Shown: positions 7,501-15,956 of the stretch, in pieces | Layout: each line of letters begins with the position of its first letter | How positions within the stretch are numbered: position 1 is the stretch's first letter | DNA from: Pseudomonas rhodesiae | GTDB taxonomy: Bacteria > Pseudomonadota > Gammaproteobacteria > Pseudomonadales > Pseudomonadaceae | DNA length: 64,000 nt | NCBI RefSeq assembly: GCF_007858255.1 | Contig: NZ_VFEU01000018.1 | Coordinates: forward strand, 25,562 to 89,561 | Direction of reading: 5' to 3' | Notes under the pieces: model-generated | Told to the model about the DNA's origin: nothing | Seen by the model: only the letters and a program-made list of their open reading frames with translations | Databases searched by the model: none | Program-made: the position numbers and the translations under genes

Positions 7501-9951
7501 CAGGCCCTTGCGGTTGCTCACATCCTGGCCGCTGAAGCTCAAGCCCCCGGCGCCGGCCAGCAGTTGGCCGTCGTCGTTGTTATTCAGGTGCTGGGCGGTG
7601 ATGTCCAGGCGCTTGCCACGCAGGGTGCCGCCGCTGTTGTCGAGGGTAGTGAGTTGCTTGACCAACACACTGCGCTCGCCCGCGTCGATCTGGCCGCCGA
7701 CGTTAGTCAACAGGTCGCTGACGTTGAGCACCACGTCGCCGCCATCGCTGACCAACGCGCCTTTGTTGCTGTTGGTGAAGCGCTGCGCCGTCACATCGAC
7801 AGTTTGGCCGAGCAGGATGCCGGCACTGTTGTCGAAACGCTCGCCGCGCAGTTGCAGCAGGCCTTCGCTCTGGATGCGGCCCTGGGCGTTGAGCAATTGG
7901 CCCGGGCCTTTGAGCAGCAGGCTTACGCCCTGGGCGCCACCGGCGAGCAAGCCGGCGCTGCGGTTGTCGAGGCCGGAGGCGCGTACGTCGAGTTGGTCAC
8001 CCAATACGCGTCCGGCGCGGTTATCGATATCGCCACCGGCGACGTCGAGCAGCAATTGTTTGCCGACGATCACGCCGCTCTGGTTATCCAGGTTCGCGGC
8101 GTGCAGTTCGATATTGCCCTGCCCGGCCTGCACGCGGCCCTGGGCGTTGTTGAGCTGTTGCGCGGCGGTGAGGGTCAGCTTGCCGGTGTCGGCGCTCAAT
8201 ACGCCGCCGGCATTGCTGCCGAGGGTGCCGGCGTTGACGGTCAGGTCGGTGCTGGCCTGGGCGAAACCCTGGGCGTTGTTGAAGCCGTTGCTGACGGTGA
8301 GGTTGAGCGCGCCGCCGTCGGCCTGGATCAGGCCCTTGAGGCTGTTGTCGAGTTCGGTGGCATTGACGGTGGCGGTCTTGGCCACCAGCACGCCGTTCTG
8401 GTTATTGAGCTTGCCGGCGTTGAGCGTCAGCTCGTCGGCGATGATTTGCCCGCCGCTGTTGTTCAGGTCGGCACTGGCGAGTACCAGGCTGCCGCCGGCC
8501 ATCTCGATACGGCCTTGGTTGTTCAGGGAAGCGCTGTTGAGCGTGGCGGCCTGGCCGTCACCAAAGCGAATCAGGCCGCCGAGGTTGACGATGGCCGGCG
8601 AGTTGATCGCCAGGCTCTGTTCGCCGAACAGGCGCGCGGTGGCGCCCTGGTGGGTCAACTTGGCGCTGCTGACGTCGACGGTCTTGGCCTGGATGATCGC
8701 GCCCTGGTTGGTCAGCTCTTGCGCGGCGGTGATCGCCAGTGCGCGGCTGGCCAGCAGGTTGCCGGAGGTGGTGACGGTTTGCGCGTTGACCACCAGGTCG
8801 CCGGTGGTGTTGCGGCTGTTGTCGGAGGCGACGCCGGCTTCGACGATGCCGGGGTTGGTGACGGTCGCGGCGTTGAGTTCAATGCGCTGGCCGGCCGCCA
8901 CGCTCTTCTGGTTGACCAGGGCCTGGGCGCTGGTGATCTGCACGTTGCCGGTGGCGTAGACCTTATCGGTGAGGTCGACGTTCTGCGCAGTGACCTTGAT
9001 GTTGCCGGCGGTGGCCGCCTGGGCCATGCTCAGGCGCCCGTTGGCATCCAGCTGAATATCCCCACCACTGGCCGCCAGCGTGCCGTCGAGCTTTACGCCC
9101 ACACCCGCCTCGGTGCCCACCAGCTTGATCGCGCCGGCGTACATGCCGCCCAACGCGCTGGAGTCGATCGCCAGTTCGGGCTTGGCGCTGCCGTCGTCGG
9201 CGCGCGGTGTGGTTTTCAGGCTTTGGGCGTCCACATCGTTGCGCCCGGCGATTACGTTCAGTTCGCGCGCATTGATCTGCGCGTTGATCTTGGCCGAGCG
9301 GGTGATGATGTCGAAGCGGTCAACATTGCTGGCGTTCAAGCCTTCGCCGTCGATGGTCACGGCGCCGCCGTCGACCTGGTAGCGCTGCAGTTGGCCGTTC
9401 GCGTCGAGTACCGGTTTGCCGGTGGTGAGGGTGACGTTCGGCGTGTTGATAAAGCCGCAGCCGCTGCAGGTGACGCCGTACGGGTTGGCGACGATGACTT
9501 TGGCCGACTGCCCCGCCACTTCGGTGTAGCCGCGCAGTTGGCTGGGGTTGCTGCCGGTGACTTCGTTGAGGATGACGCTGGCCGCGCCGCCCTTGAGGTT
9601 GGGGTTGCCGACGATGTAGCCGCCCAACTGGGTGTTGGTCACCGCGCCGCTGGCATTGTTGAGGATCACGCCGTTGGGGCCGACGTTGTAATCCTTGAAC
9701 TGGTTATGGGACAAGCCGGCGCCGTTGGGCGTGGCGATGTTCACCACGGGCACGCCATTGCCCGCCGCGCCAACAGTGGTGCCCGGCGCGCTGACCACAA
9801 TGCCTTCGGCCTGGGCCAGCAGCGGCTGCCAGAACAGCGCGTTGGCCAGGATCAACGCCAGCCCGCGCTTGGGCAGGCCGAAGAACGCGTCACGCGGCTT
9901 CAAAGCGGCGGAAGGTTGGCGGGCCAGGAAGGCAAATTGGCGAACATCCAT
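1576..9951 (-). CDS. cdiA: CdiA, two-partner-secreted contact-dependent toxin
   Basis: The 2791-residue filamentous-haemagglutinin-like exoprotein belongs to the CDI (TpsA) class. Residues 1-48 form a long signal region ending LLAQAEG. A TPS secretion domain follows to about residue 300, with the GVILNN and NPYGVTCSGCGF motifs. Residues about 350-1200 are degenerate FHA-1 repeats of the LDNQGG type. A Cys/Trp-rich patch (SLSWICGQHCGEKDWWEK, about 1249) sits where receptor-binding domains are found. FHA-2 repeats, a DUF637-like Ala/Gly-rich region (about 2090-2300) and a pre-toxin region beginning WVAKNATQYN (about 2380) come next. The last roughly 130 residues (DFPRSEGWRKMEVSHRLPSG and IHYQYNSVTDKAYDMKI) should be the toxin tip; its activity is not recognisable by eye. 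The gene is 31 bases after cdiB and overlaps cdiI. Confidence 0.93.
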   Translation of the reverse strand: MDVRQFAFLARQPSAALKPRDAFFGLPKRGLALILANALFWQPLLAQAEGIVVSAPGTTVGAAGNGVPVVNIATPNGAGLSHNQFKDYNVGPNGVILNNASGAVTNTQLGGYIVGNPNLKGGAASVILNEVTGSNPSQLRGYTEVAGQSAKVIVANPYGVTCSGCGFINTPNVTLTTGKPVLDANGQLQRYQVDGGAVTIDGEGLNASNVDRFDIITRSAKINAQINARELNVIAGRNDVDAQSLKTTPRADDGSAKPELAIDSSALGGMYAGAIKLVGTEAGVGVKLDGTLAASGGDIQLDANGRLSMAQAATAGNIKVTAQNVDLTDKVYATGNVQITSAQALVNQKSVAAGQRIELNAATVTNPGIVEAGVASDNSRNTTGDLVVNAQTVTTSGNLLASRALAITAAQELTNQGAIIQAKTVDVSSAKLTHQGATARLFGEQSLAINSPAIVNLGGLIRFGDGQAATLNSASLNNQGRIEMAGGSLVLASADLNNSGGQIIADELTLNAGKLNNQNGVLVAKTATVNATELDNSLKGLIQADGGALNLTVSNGFNNAQGFAQASTDLTVNAGTLGSNAGGVLSADTGKLTLTAAQQLNNAQGRVQAGQGNIELHAANLDNQSGVIVGKQLLLDVAGGDIDNRAGRVLGDQLDVRASGLDNRSAGLLAGGAQGVSLLLKGPGQLLNAQGRIQSEGLLQLRGERFDNSAGILLGQTVDVTAQRFTNSNKGALVSDGGDVVLNVSDLLTNVGGQIDAGERSVLVKQLTTLDNSGGTLRGKRLDITAQHLNNNDDGQLLAGAGGLSFSGQDVSNRKGLILSGGALTELHTTSLDNQGGTLQGDSLTVTADKVDNGSGGLMASLVGNLQLTVEALANRGGKLFGKEQLTVSGATLDNSEGGQVSGNLLNLTSRDTLTNQGGLIEANQGLSLNGGNLDNSANGQLRALGGASSSLNLSGAVNNQGGTLEFGSTAFSLDATSLNNQAGLLQHAGSGLFRINTASLNGSQGTINGMGTADWAFGKVDGLGRLQLNEVLTYKSAQGLALKAGDRMASGKGLVLNVASLDNGGELLSDGDLSITTGDMSNSGRVSALQTLTVAANNLSQNGGRLAANNTRLTLGGTLDNLGFLTARQQLDIAAAQINNRGTLGAQGAVNLTAVNGITNAADSLLFSGGNLTLRANGFSNLHGDVYSKGDLSFAARDGGRAALFSNRSGTVESEGSIGINAGFIENAKDEFELGQTLTTGSLSWICGQHCGEKDWWEKGIITIYETYLEAATKDSAAARLVAGKNMLLQGDNVQNRYSLMAANGDLSIAAGDLLNQGAATRTGQRKIVVTTPGRVSDDLFERMQWVDVPAFNAATAAGHFDKARFEELKNRSPNSYPFEHISDVTTWTKNSGPGYDATLQAGGTVNLNVARTLQNGTLHNNTLAQLTGTLGDDQTGIPVGGININLSKHANDPSAKAAGSILPVAGAAPGGGFVPVDYTGTAFAPVDPTTSPNFQLPKGEYGLFVKNPDPTSHYLIETNPEFASLTGFFSSDYMLGKLGFSSDNAWRRLGDGQYETRLIRDAVLAQTGQRFLAGGLYSDADQFRYLMDNALASKDALRLSLGVTLTSQQVGALTHDIVWMENRVVDGQTVLVPVLYLAQAESRNVRGNSLIQGRDLNLVTGGDLINVGTLRASNNLSAAAGGSLYNGGLIEAGNNLALLAQDSIRNAMAGEIRGKQVSLTALKGDITNETTAIQVRDGAGMRTLTDGSGGTIVARENLAMDAGRDLTNRGALVAGNDANLTAGRDLNLIAASDTSVKHEIRDGGEKSSITTDVKNLAASVTAGGNLNMKAGQDVNIIGSTATAGKDFNVDAGRDFNVASVSDVHNVEGKEKHGKKRIKTADEQTTQVASVLTAGGDFTSQAGRDTTLVASRISAGNEAYLYSGDKLSLLAAENSTHTLYDMKKNSGWGSKKTQRDEVTRITNVGTEIKTGGDLTLKSAGDQTYQLAKLQSGKDIVLDSGGAITFEAVKDLHQESHEKSNNNAFWVSSKGKGNTDETVRQSQLIAEGNVAIKAVAGLKIDINQVNQQTVSQSIDAMVKADPQLAWIKDAEKRGDVDWRQVKEIHDSFKYSNSGLGPASQIIIAIVMAAVVGPLAAGAMGTATGGMVAAGTMTANTATFISAASGAVAAGAATNATVSVINNRGNLGAVFKDVTSSDAMKGYVISGVTAGLTAAYFDGWTGTKTEFGTGNITSPPLNTWTGVGQFAASQTLQNGTSMLVGKALGQGGSGSDALKSALFNTLAAVSFNAVGDYTKGRLTEGYPPKIIVHAMVGGLLAEATGGDFKTGALAAGVNEAVVGHLSSLVHGDKTLLSMSSQVIGVLAAATQKDADAESLEKGGWVAKNATQYNHSLHEMQTVALDELRRRDPESKAKYDAAACALTHCSASVPKSDENYKTLVELENKGNEFTKEIALLKSTGQFDYTFKDRIDDALSANNELFTNVGYAASAAGGAGAGTFSYIGMVGASPACVSIVGCAAPFALGAMGTVAFAGAAASYDQIGAPYTSTEGARVLASLHPEQYPGEASPLGDLSQRAAESLAELAVAHYGGKALSGELSSVIKNGVNPNAATKGQPVFGGGTDNEAGTLVERNVIEGTSKGAKGGGSSGFSGGKPTIVDDPYSPNAVTERSSVNRDYYGRENAADEFSAGLPDYATHSTAKSYQSTAPRDLNEQTLWNRVTENPSAGRDTKLAGDKDFPRSEGWRKMEVSHRLPSGENITIHYQYNSVTDKAYDMKITTPQQLPPVLQPGRTIE

Positions 9952-9982
9952 TGTCAGATTCTCATTGCGGCGGGGCGTTGAA

Positions 9983-11704
9983 TTACAGGAAGAAGTCCAT
10001 ACGGAAGTAGATCGGCGCTTCGCGCTCGCTCACTACGGCCGGTCTTTCCAAAGAATGGGCAAAGGTCACGCTGGTGCTGACGTGCTTGCCCCGGGCGAAC
10101 AGCTCCAGGGAGTTGCTGGACACGCGGCCATGCACATCGCCGTTGTAGCGGTCGTTGCTGATCACGCCCTGGTCGTAGCCGACGCTGGCGCCGTACTCGG
10201 CAAACGCCGGGCGCATCCAATCCAGGGTCACCGGGCGCGCCCAGCGCACCTCGTTGCGCCAGTAGCCGCCGCTGTCGCCGGTCAGTTGCTGATCCTTGAA
10301 ACCGCGTACCGAGGCCGAGCCGCCCAGGCTCACGCGTTGCGGGCTGAACAGAATGTCTTCGCTGCGCTGACCGGTGGCCAGGCTGGAAAAACTCAACGAC
10401 TCGCCCCACAGCGTGAACGGCTGCAGATAGCTGACGGTGGCGGTGTATTTGCGGTAGCGCGAATTGGCCTGGCGGTTGCCGAACTGATCGCGTTCTTCTT
10501 CAGACTGGGCATCGAGCAGGCCGATGCCGTTCTGCATGCCCAGGTCGAGGTTGACGAACGCATTGCCGATGCGCCGACCGTGGTTGATGCCGAACTGGAG
10601 TTCGCTGAGGCGGTTGCTGCTCGGCGCGGTGCGCACGTCGAGGACGTAGTTGTTGGTACGCAGATGGGACAGGCCGACGTTCACCGAGGTCTTGCTCACG
10701 TCGTCGCGGTGGATCACCCGCTCGGCGCGCAGTTGATGGTTCTGGTTGTCGCCGTCCTGCTTGAATTTGAAGTCGTTGGTGTGGCCGTAGGTGCGGTAGT
10801 CGCTTTCGCTGTAGGTGTAGCTGAAGTTCCACCAGCCCCACGGCACGTTGTAATACAGCATGCTGTTTTTCGAGGTTTTCTGGTGGTCGCTGACCGCATC
10901 GTGGCCGCCGCGCAGCATCAGTTGGTCGCCCAGGCCCAGCGGGCTGTCCCATTCCAGGCCGGCGCCCCACTGCTGTTCGCCGGTGCTTTTCTGGCCGTCG
11001 TTGTTACGCGACAGGCTGGCACGCCAGGGCTTTTGCGGGGTGTTCTTGACCACCACATCACTGCCGCCGATCTGCTGGCCTGGGGTCAGTTCCATCTGCG
11101 CCTGCTTGGAGGGCAAGCGGTTAAGTTGGTCCACCAGTTGCTCGATTTCGCGCAGGTTCAGCGCCTCGCCGACCTTGCCGGGAAAGGCCATGGCCAGTTC
11201 GCGGTCGGTGACGCTGCTGCCCTCGGCGCTTTTCAACGCTTCAAGCTTGCCCTCCACCACCAGCACTTGCAGGTGGCCGCTGGACAGGTCTTGCTGCGGC
11301 AAGTAGGCACGGCTGGTGACGCGGCCTTTGGCGATGTAATAGTCGGTGATGACTTTGAGCAGTTCGTTGAGCTGCGACACACCCAGGCACTGGCCCAAAT
11401 AGGGTTTGAGCAGGCGCGCGCGGTCGGCGACGGAAAGGCTGTCGGCGCCCTTGAGTTCGATGTCTTGGATCGGGAAGCAACGAGTGTCTGTCGGCGTCGT
11501 TGGAGCGGCGGGCTTGGTCTGTTTGCCGGGCAGGTCCTGGAGTTCCTGCAGGCGACGGCTCTGCTCTTCGAGCAGGCGATTCTGCCGGTCGCGGATCAGG
11601 TCCTGGTCCCCGGGGGTGGGGGCGGCGGTGGCGCTGTTCATGCTCAAGCAAACGAGCAGGAAAGTGCATAGAAAGTACCGAGTCCGTGGTAATAACAGAG
11701 ACAT
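9983..11704 (-). CDS. cdiB: CdiB, TpsB/Omp85 outer-membrane transporter of CdiA
   Basis: From the ATG at 11704 the protein has 573 residues; an in-frame ATG at 11743 lacks a ribosome site and precedes a poor signal sequence, so it was not used. A signal peptide (LLLPRTRYFLCTFLLVCLSMNSATAA) is followed by an N-terminal helix rich in Gln/Arg/Leu, a ShlB-type POTRA region (RCFPIQDIELKGADSL, then LQVLVVEGKLEAL), and a 16-strand barrel. The conserved SVRGF motif of the lid loop lies near residue 465. The C-terminus FRMDFFL ends in Phe-Phe-Leu, close to the aromatic-ending BAM signal. It secretes CdiA across the outer membrane without nucleotide hydrolysis and leads the cdiBAI operon. Confidence 0.93.
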   Translation of the reverse strand: MSLLLPRTRYFLCTFLLVCLSMNSATAAPTPGDQDLIRDRQNRLLEEQSRRLQELQDLPGKQTKPAAPTTPTDTRCFPIQDIELKGADSLSVADRARLLKPYLGQCLGVSQLNELLKVITDYYIAKGRVTSRAYLPQQDLSSGHLQVLVVEGKLEALKSAEGSSVTDRELAMAFPGKVGEALNLREIEQLVDQLNRLPSKQAQMELTPGQQIGGSDVVVKNTPQKPWRASLSRNNDGQKSTGEQQWGAGLEWDSPLGLGDQLMLRGGHDAVSDHQKTSKNSMLYYNVPWGWWNFSYTYSESDYRTYGHTNDFKFKQDGDNQNHQLRAERVIHRDDVSKTSVNVGLSHLRTNNYVLDVRTAPSSNRLSELQFGINHGRRIGNAFVNLDLGMQNGIGLLDAQSEEERDQFGNRQANSRYRKYTATVSYLQPFTLWGESLSFSSLATGQRSEDILFSPQRVSLGGSASVRGFKDQQLTGDSGGYWRNEVRWARPVTLDWMRPAFAEYGASVGYDQGVISNDRYNGDVHGRVSSNSLELFARGKHVSTSVTFAHSLERPAVVSEREAPIYFRMDFFL

Positions 11705-12118
11705 GTTCGATCCATCGAAAATCAAGGGGGCGCAAACTAACATCGAACTTGCGCTAGCCCAAGCTAATGAGCTGGTTGCACGATCGCACCTATTTAGTTT
11801 GCAACTCTTTGATTAATAACCAAAAAAACCAATCAAAAAGAGCATGCACAGATTAACGGAACAATTATTCCGACCAGTGGCTGCACTTTTTGAATTTGAG
11901 TCGACCACAACTAATTAGATGCCATTATTTAGCCATCAAGTTATTGCCGAGATAGGTTAGTACCGAGAAAGACGGAAAAGTTCGCGGGCGTTTTGTGAAT
12001 TGGATCCCATTTGTCGGTATTCCAATGCAACGCCGCTAGAGCAGGACCCGCCAGCGTTGGCGTGGTGAGCCTGCTCACTAGGGCAAGCCCGCTCACCACA
12101 CCGTCATGACTGCACGGT
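11705..12118. other. Intergenic region upstream of cdiB
   Basis: About 414 bases separate cdiB and pgaD, which both read on the minus strand. The cdiB-proximal part (11760-11960) is clearly AT-richer than its surroundings and should hold the cdiBAI promoter, but I could not assign convincing -35 and -10 boxes. The pgaD-proximal end holds a REP-like palindrome, listed separately. No ORF of note was seen. Confidence 0.5.
12062..12099. repeat. REP-like palindrome downstream of pgaD
   Basis: The arms GTGGTGAGC (12062-12070) and GCTCACCAC (12091-12099) are perfectly complementary around a spacer containing AGGGCAAGCCC, the usual REP core in fluorescent pseudomonads. It lies just past the pgaD stop, so it may also end or stabilise the pga transcript. 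Confidence 0.6.
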
Positions 12119-12601
12119 TTATCTGACGCTTTGATCTTTTTCCTGGCCGGGGACGAGGGTCAATGCCGGGCGTTCCACGTCGCGGGAGACATGGGACCTT
12201 ACCTCTTCCACACCGCCCTCTTCGTCGTTGTGGATAACCAGTACGCCGGGGCGGCGCAGTTGCTCCAGATCGCCGGCACCCAGTTTGAAGCTCTCACTGA
12301 GGTGCTGGTCGCTCAAGGCGTTGGCTTGTGCGCGGCGTTGGGCGAACTTACGGCCCTTGCGTTGCTGATAGCGCGCCCAGGACACCAGGATTACCGCGTT
12401 GAACAACGCGATCCACAGGTAGATCTGCAAGGTGTTGAGCGCTGCGAAAATCGGCGCTTCGATACGCGGGCCACCGTGGGTGTCGAGCATCGAGGTGATA
12501 CCGCGTGCCAGCAGCCAGATCAATCCGGCCCAAGCCATCAGGGTCAACAGCACATCGATAATCCACATCACCAGGCTTTGGCGAGTTCTGACCAGGTGCA
12601 T
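12119..12601 (-). CDS. pgaD: PgaD, PNAG synthase accessory membrane protein
   Basis: The ATG at 12601 has GGAGG seven bases upstream; the GTG at 12607 in the same frame is too close to it. The 160-residue protein has two membrane segments (WIIDVLLTLMAWAGLIWLLA and IYLWIALFNAVILVSW) followed by a basic YQQRKGRK stretch and a cytoplasmic tail. In E. coli, PgaD binds PgaC at the inner membrane and both are needed for cyclic-di-GMP-stimulated polymerisation of N-acetylglucosamine. It is the last gene of pgaABCD, beginning three bases before the end of pgaC is cleared. Confidence 0.9.
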   Translation of the reverse strand: MHLVRTRQSLVMWIIDVLLTLMAWAGLIWLLARGITSMLDTHGGPRIEAPIFAALNTLQIYLWIALFNAVILVSWARYQQRKGRKFAQRRAQANALSDQHLSESFKLGAGDLEQLRRPGVLVIHNDEEGGVEEVRSHVSRDVERPALTLVPGQEKDQSVR

Positions 12602-12603
12602 GA

Positions 12604-13944
12604 TCACGCCTCCTCACTGACAGGTTTGATGCCACGGTCCGGGCTGACCCAGCGCGCGCGTTTCTGATGTTGGTTGAACAACACCTTGGGGAAACTGACC
12701 AGCGTGGTAAACAGGCTGACCAACCAGAACACCATCGGGTACCACACGGTCCAGAACAGGGTTTTCCACAGGTCTTTCTCGTAACGGCGGTCGATGATGA
12801 TGCTCACCGCGAACTGCAGCAGGCAGACCATCGCCAGTACCAGCCCGGTAAAAGCCGGCGGCATCAGAGCGTCGACGGCGATTGCCTGTGGCAGCGCAAT
12901 AAACTTGCCCACGCCCCAAAAGATCACCGACAGCAGGAAGGTGAACGCCCAGCCGGTGGACAGGCAGTACTCGAACAGCAGCGGCCACAGATAGCGGTGA
13001 CGCCACTGCCAGATGCCGCGGATATTCTTGAACAGCACTTCGGCGCCGCCCTGGGCCCAGCGCAGGCGCTGCTTCCACAGGCCGCCGACGGTTTCGGGCA
13101 TCAGGATCCAGCACAGCGCGCGCGGCTCGTAGAAGATGGCCCAGTGATCCAACTGCAGCTTCCAACTCACGTCGATGTCTTCGGTGATCATGTCGGTGCT
13201 CCAGTAGTCGATGCGGTCCAGCGCCTTCTTACGGAACGCTACCACCACCCCCGACACCGTGAAGATCCGGCCGAACACGCGCTGGGTGCGCTTGATCAAA
13301 CCGATGATCGACGAGAACTCACCCACCTGGACGCGACCGATCAGGGTCGACCGCGTGCGAATCCGTGGGTTGCCGGTGACGGCGCCCAGGCGTGGGTTGT
13401 CCAGCATTGGCGCCACCAGATAAGCCGCCGCGTTTTTGTCGAGCAACGCGTCGCCGTCGATGCACACCAGGTATTCGCTGCGTGACGCCACGGCCCCCAT
13501 GCGCAGGGCAACGGCCTTGCCCTGGTTCTGCGCCAGGTGCAACACGCGCAAGCGTGGGTGTTCCAGCGCCAGGGCATCGAGCACCGCCGCGGTGTTGTCT
13601 TTGGAGCCGTCGTTGACCGCGATCACTTCAATGTTCGGGTACAACTGGCCGAGCGCCGCATGGATGGTATCGGCGGCGTTATCCCCTTCGTTGTAGCAAG
13701 GGATGATGATCGAGATCAGCGGGTTGCCGGCCAGGGTCGGCGCCGGGGTGTCTTCCTCCCAAGGCCAGTGGCGCTCCCAGTGCAGCCAGAAGTACAGGCC
13801 GCCGGCAATCCACAGCGCCGACATAAACAGCGGGTAGAAGAACACGAAGTCCATCAGGAACTGCCCGGTGACCAGAAAGATCAGGCCCAGGGGCACGCCC
13901 AACACCAGCGCCAGTACGAATAAAGCCAGGATTCTGTCGAACAT
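12604..13944 (-). CDS. pgaC: PgaC, poly-beta-1,6-N-acetylglucosamine synthase
   Basis: A family-2 processive glycosyltransferase of the inner membrane, 446 residues from the ATG at 13944. An upstream ATG at 13959 would overlap pgaB by 13 bases and lacks a ribosome site. Two N-terminal membrane segments precede the catalytic domain, with NDG at residues 111-113, DGD at 163-165, TED at 254-256 and QRLRW at 292-296, all motifs of the GT-A processive synthases. Three to four further membrane segments follow after residue 310. It polymerises UDP-GlcNAc into PNAG and moves the chain to the periplasm together with PgaD. Two bases separate it from pgaB. Confidence 0.93.
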   Translation of the reverse strand: MFDRILALFVLALVLGVPLGLIFLVTGQFLMDFVFFYPLFMSALWIAGGLYFWLHWERHWPWEEDTPAPTLAGNPLISIIIPCYNEGDNAADTIHAALGQLYPNIEVIAVNDGSKDNTAAVLDALALEHPRLRVLHLAQNQGKAVALRMGAVASRSEYLVCIDGDALLDKNAAAYLVAPMLDNPRLGAVTGNPRIRTRSTLIGRVQVGEFSSIIGLIKRTQRVFGRIFTVSGVVVAFRKKALDRIDYWSTDMITEDIDVSWKLQLDHWAIFYEPRALCWILMPETVGGLWKQRLRWAQGGAEVLFKNIRGIWQWRHRYLWPLLFEYCLSTGWAFTFLLSVIFWGVGKFIALPQAIAVDALMPPAFTGLVLAMVCLLQFAVSIIIDRRYEKDLWKTLFWTVWYPMVFWLVSLFTTLVSFPKVLFNQHQKRARWVSPDRGIKPVSEEA

Positions 13945-13946
13945 GG

Positions 13947-15944
13947 TCAAGGGTTCCATTGGTTGGAAAGGGCCGGACGCACGGTGTTCAGGTCCGGGGA
14001 GTTTTCCAGGAAGTTGTCCGGGTAGTAACCAAAACTCGTGACCCCCTGGCGTTTAAGCACACCCATCCATTCAGCCATTTGCGCACCGTTGATATCGGTG
14101 GCCTCTTTGGTGCGCCAATCCTTGGCTTGCAACTCGAACACCGTGCGCTCCAGGGCACCGGGGCGCTTCTTGACGGTGGCGACCAGTTTCTCCAGCCAGG
14201 CGTTAGAAGTGTTCACCTGCTGACCTTCCATCAGGGGCATGGCCATCGGCGCGGTCCAGTCGTAAGCCTGGAGGAAATCATCCAGATTCTGCGCGAACCA
14301 GGCTTCGCTCGGCGGGTTGAGCATCGGCTCAGCGAAGATATTGCGCGCGGTCAGCACCTGTGGCCCGCGGATGGCGCGCACCTTGGCGGTCAGCTCATGG
14401 GTGAAGTCGATCAGGTAGCGGCTCTTGAAACGCGTCCAGCGTTGCATCACCGCAGGGTCGGCGCGCAGGGCCGCAATGCTGTCGGGCAAACCGTTGGCTG
14501 CGTAGGTTTTCAATGCGGCGGGGCTGGCGTCTTCGAAATCGTTGAACACCGCATCGTCGTGATAAAGGATGCCGTCGATCGGCCCTACCCGCGCCAAGTC
14601 TTCGTAGATTTCGCCGATAGCCTTGCGCACGGCGGGATCGAACGGTGACAGGCGTTGGTACTGGTCGGGATCGAGGCCGATCTTGCCGGTCTTGGGATCC
14701 CAACGGGTCACGCGCGGCAGCTTGGCGTCGAGGGCAAAACTGAGCACCGGCATCCAGGCATATACGCTGGCATGGGCACGGGTATGCAGCTGCCAGGCGA
14801 CGCGGTTGAACAGGTCGGCACGCATCGGCAAGTGACGGTTAGGGAAGTACAGCGAGTGCACCAGGCCGTCACCCTTGGGGTCGGCAAAGGCTTGCAGGAA
14901 CACCGTGCCGGCGCCCATGTCCACCACGCGCTGTACCAGTTGGTCGAGGTTGCGCGCCTGCTGGGCGGGGTCCGGGTCGTAGACGTTGTCCAGGTCCACA
15001 TGCAGCACGCGCAGCGGCGCCTTGGCCTGCACGGCCACGATGCTGTTGGCGAAGTGCTCGCCGTCCGGATCGGAGGCAACCAGGAAGCGCGGGCTGTTCA
15101 TCAGGTCGCCGAGGTTATCGAGGCCGTCTTCAAGGGTCAGGGCCATCTGGTAACCCTGCTCGCCCACCACCGCCAGCGACGTGCCGTCGGCCGCGCCATA
15201 CGGCCAGACCCACACCCGTGGTGCCTTGCCGGTGACGCTGCGAATTTTGTTGGAGATCGCCGCCACGTCGGCACGCATGCGCGCCTGGAACTGCGCTTCG
15301 GTTTCGTAGCGATTGGTCGCCGGATCATAGCGACGGGTGGTCGCGGCCGGTTCCAGGTTGCCCTGGGGGTTGGCCAGGATGCCTTTGTGGTTGGCATCGG
15401 TGTGGGCGGCGATTTCTACCAGGCCCGATTGCGACACCTCGCGAATCTGCTCCCAGGTGAGGAACTCACCCCGAGGACGTGGCATGCCGGCGAAGTCCAC
15501 CGGTTTGTTCAGCGGCGTATCGATCCAGTAGCCCACCGGTGCCAGCAACGCCGGCCAGCGGTAGGCGCGCAGAATCGGCATCACCCGGGTATAGAAGCTC
15601 GAATAGCCGTCGTCGAAACTCAGCATGATCGCCTTGGGTGGCAACGCCGGGCCGCCACGGCGTGCGGCGAGAATCTGATCGACGCTGACCGCCTGGTAAC
15701 CGTTCTCGCGCAGCCAGGCCAATTGTTCGATCAACCGCTCGGTACGCACCGCCACCACGGCCTGATCGGGGTCGCGGTCGGACACGTCGTGGTAGGCGAT
15801 CCCCAGGAAATGGTTCTTCGGCCACGCCGCTTCGTTGGCTGGGGTCGGCCGCTCGGCGGGTGGAGTGAAGGGCGCGGGTTGCTGGGCGCAGGCGCTGGCC
15901 AGCAATACACCCAGGAGCAACAAGCAACGGCTGAGAACAGTCAT
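13947..15944 (-). CDS. pgaB: PgaB, PNAG N-deacetylase lipoprotein
   Basis: The 665-residue protein starts with a lipoprotein signal (LLASAC, Cys19). The polysaccharide-deacetylase domain includes YHDVS near residue 51, the metal-binding SFDDGYSSF (Asp111-Asp112) and EIAAHTDANHKG with His181 and His186, which fits the Asp-His-His site of carbohydrate esterase family 4. From about residue 320 (VLHVDLDNVYDPDPAQQ) the C-terminal half is the glycoside-hydrolase-like domain found in full-length PgaB. In characterised homologues it partially deacetylates PNAG in the periplasm, which is required for export through PgaA. It sits 12 bases from pgaA and 2 from pgaC. Confidence 0.93.
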   Translation of the reverse strand: MTVLSRCLLLLGVLLASACAQQPAPFTPPAERPTPANEAAWPKNHFLGIAYHDVSDRDPDQAVVAVRTERLIEQLAWLRENGYQAVSVDQILAARRGGPALPPKAIMLSFDDGYSSFYTRVMPILRAYRWPALLAPVGYWIDTPLNKPVDFAGMPRPRGEFLTWEQIREVSQSGLVEIAAHTDANHKGILANPQGNLEPAATTRRYDPATNRYETEAQFQARMRADVAAISNKIRSVTGKAPRVWVWPYGAADGTSLAVVGEQGYQMALTLEDGLDNLGDLMNSPRFLVASDPDGEHFANSIVAVQAKAPLRVLHVDLDNVYDPDPAQQARNLDQLVQRVVDMGAGTVFLQAFADPKGDGLVHSLYFPNRHLPMRADLFNRVAWQLHTRAHASVYAWMPVLSFALDAKLPRVTRWDPKTGKIGLDPDQYQRLSPFDPAVRKAIGEIYEDLARVGPIDGILYHDDAVFNDFEDASPAALKTYAANGLPDSIAALRADPAVMQRWTRFKSRYLIDFTHELTAKVRAIRGPQVLTARNIFAEPMLNPPSEAWFAQNLDDFLQAYDWTAPMAMPLMEGQQVNTSNAWLEKLVATVKKRPGALERTVFELQAKDWRTKEATDINGAQMAEWMGVLKRQGVTSFGYYPDNFLENSPDLNTVRPALSNQWNP

Positions 15945-15956
15945 GGTCAGGCTCTT

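Noticed and set aside
6863..8959. Second long plus-strand open frame opposite cdiA
   Set aside because: Composed of Pro/Leu/Ser/Arg from the reverse of repeat codons; no protein character.
7351..9981. Very long plus-strand open frame opposite cdiA
   Set aside because: Low-complexity Ala/Val/Gly/Gln composition, no ribosome site, exact mirror of the FHA repeats of cdiA; typical GC-rich shadow frame.
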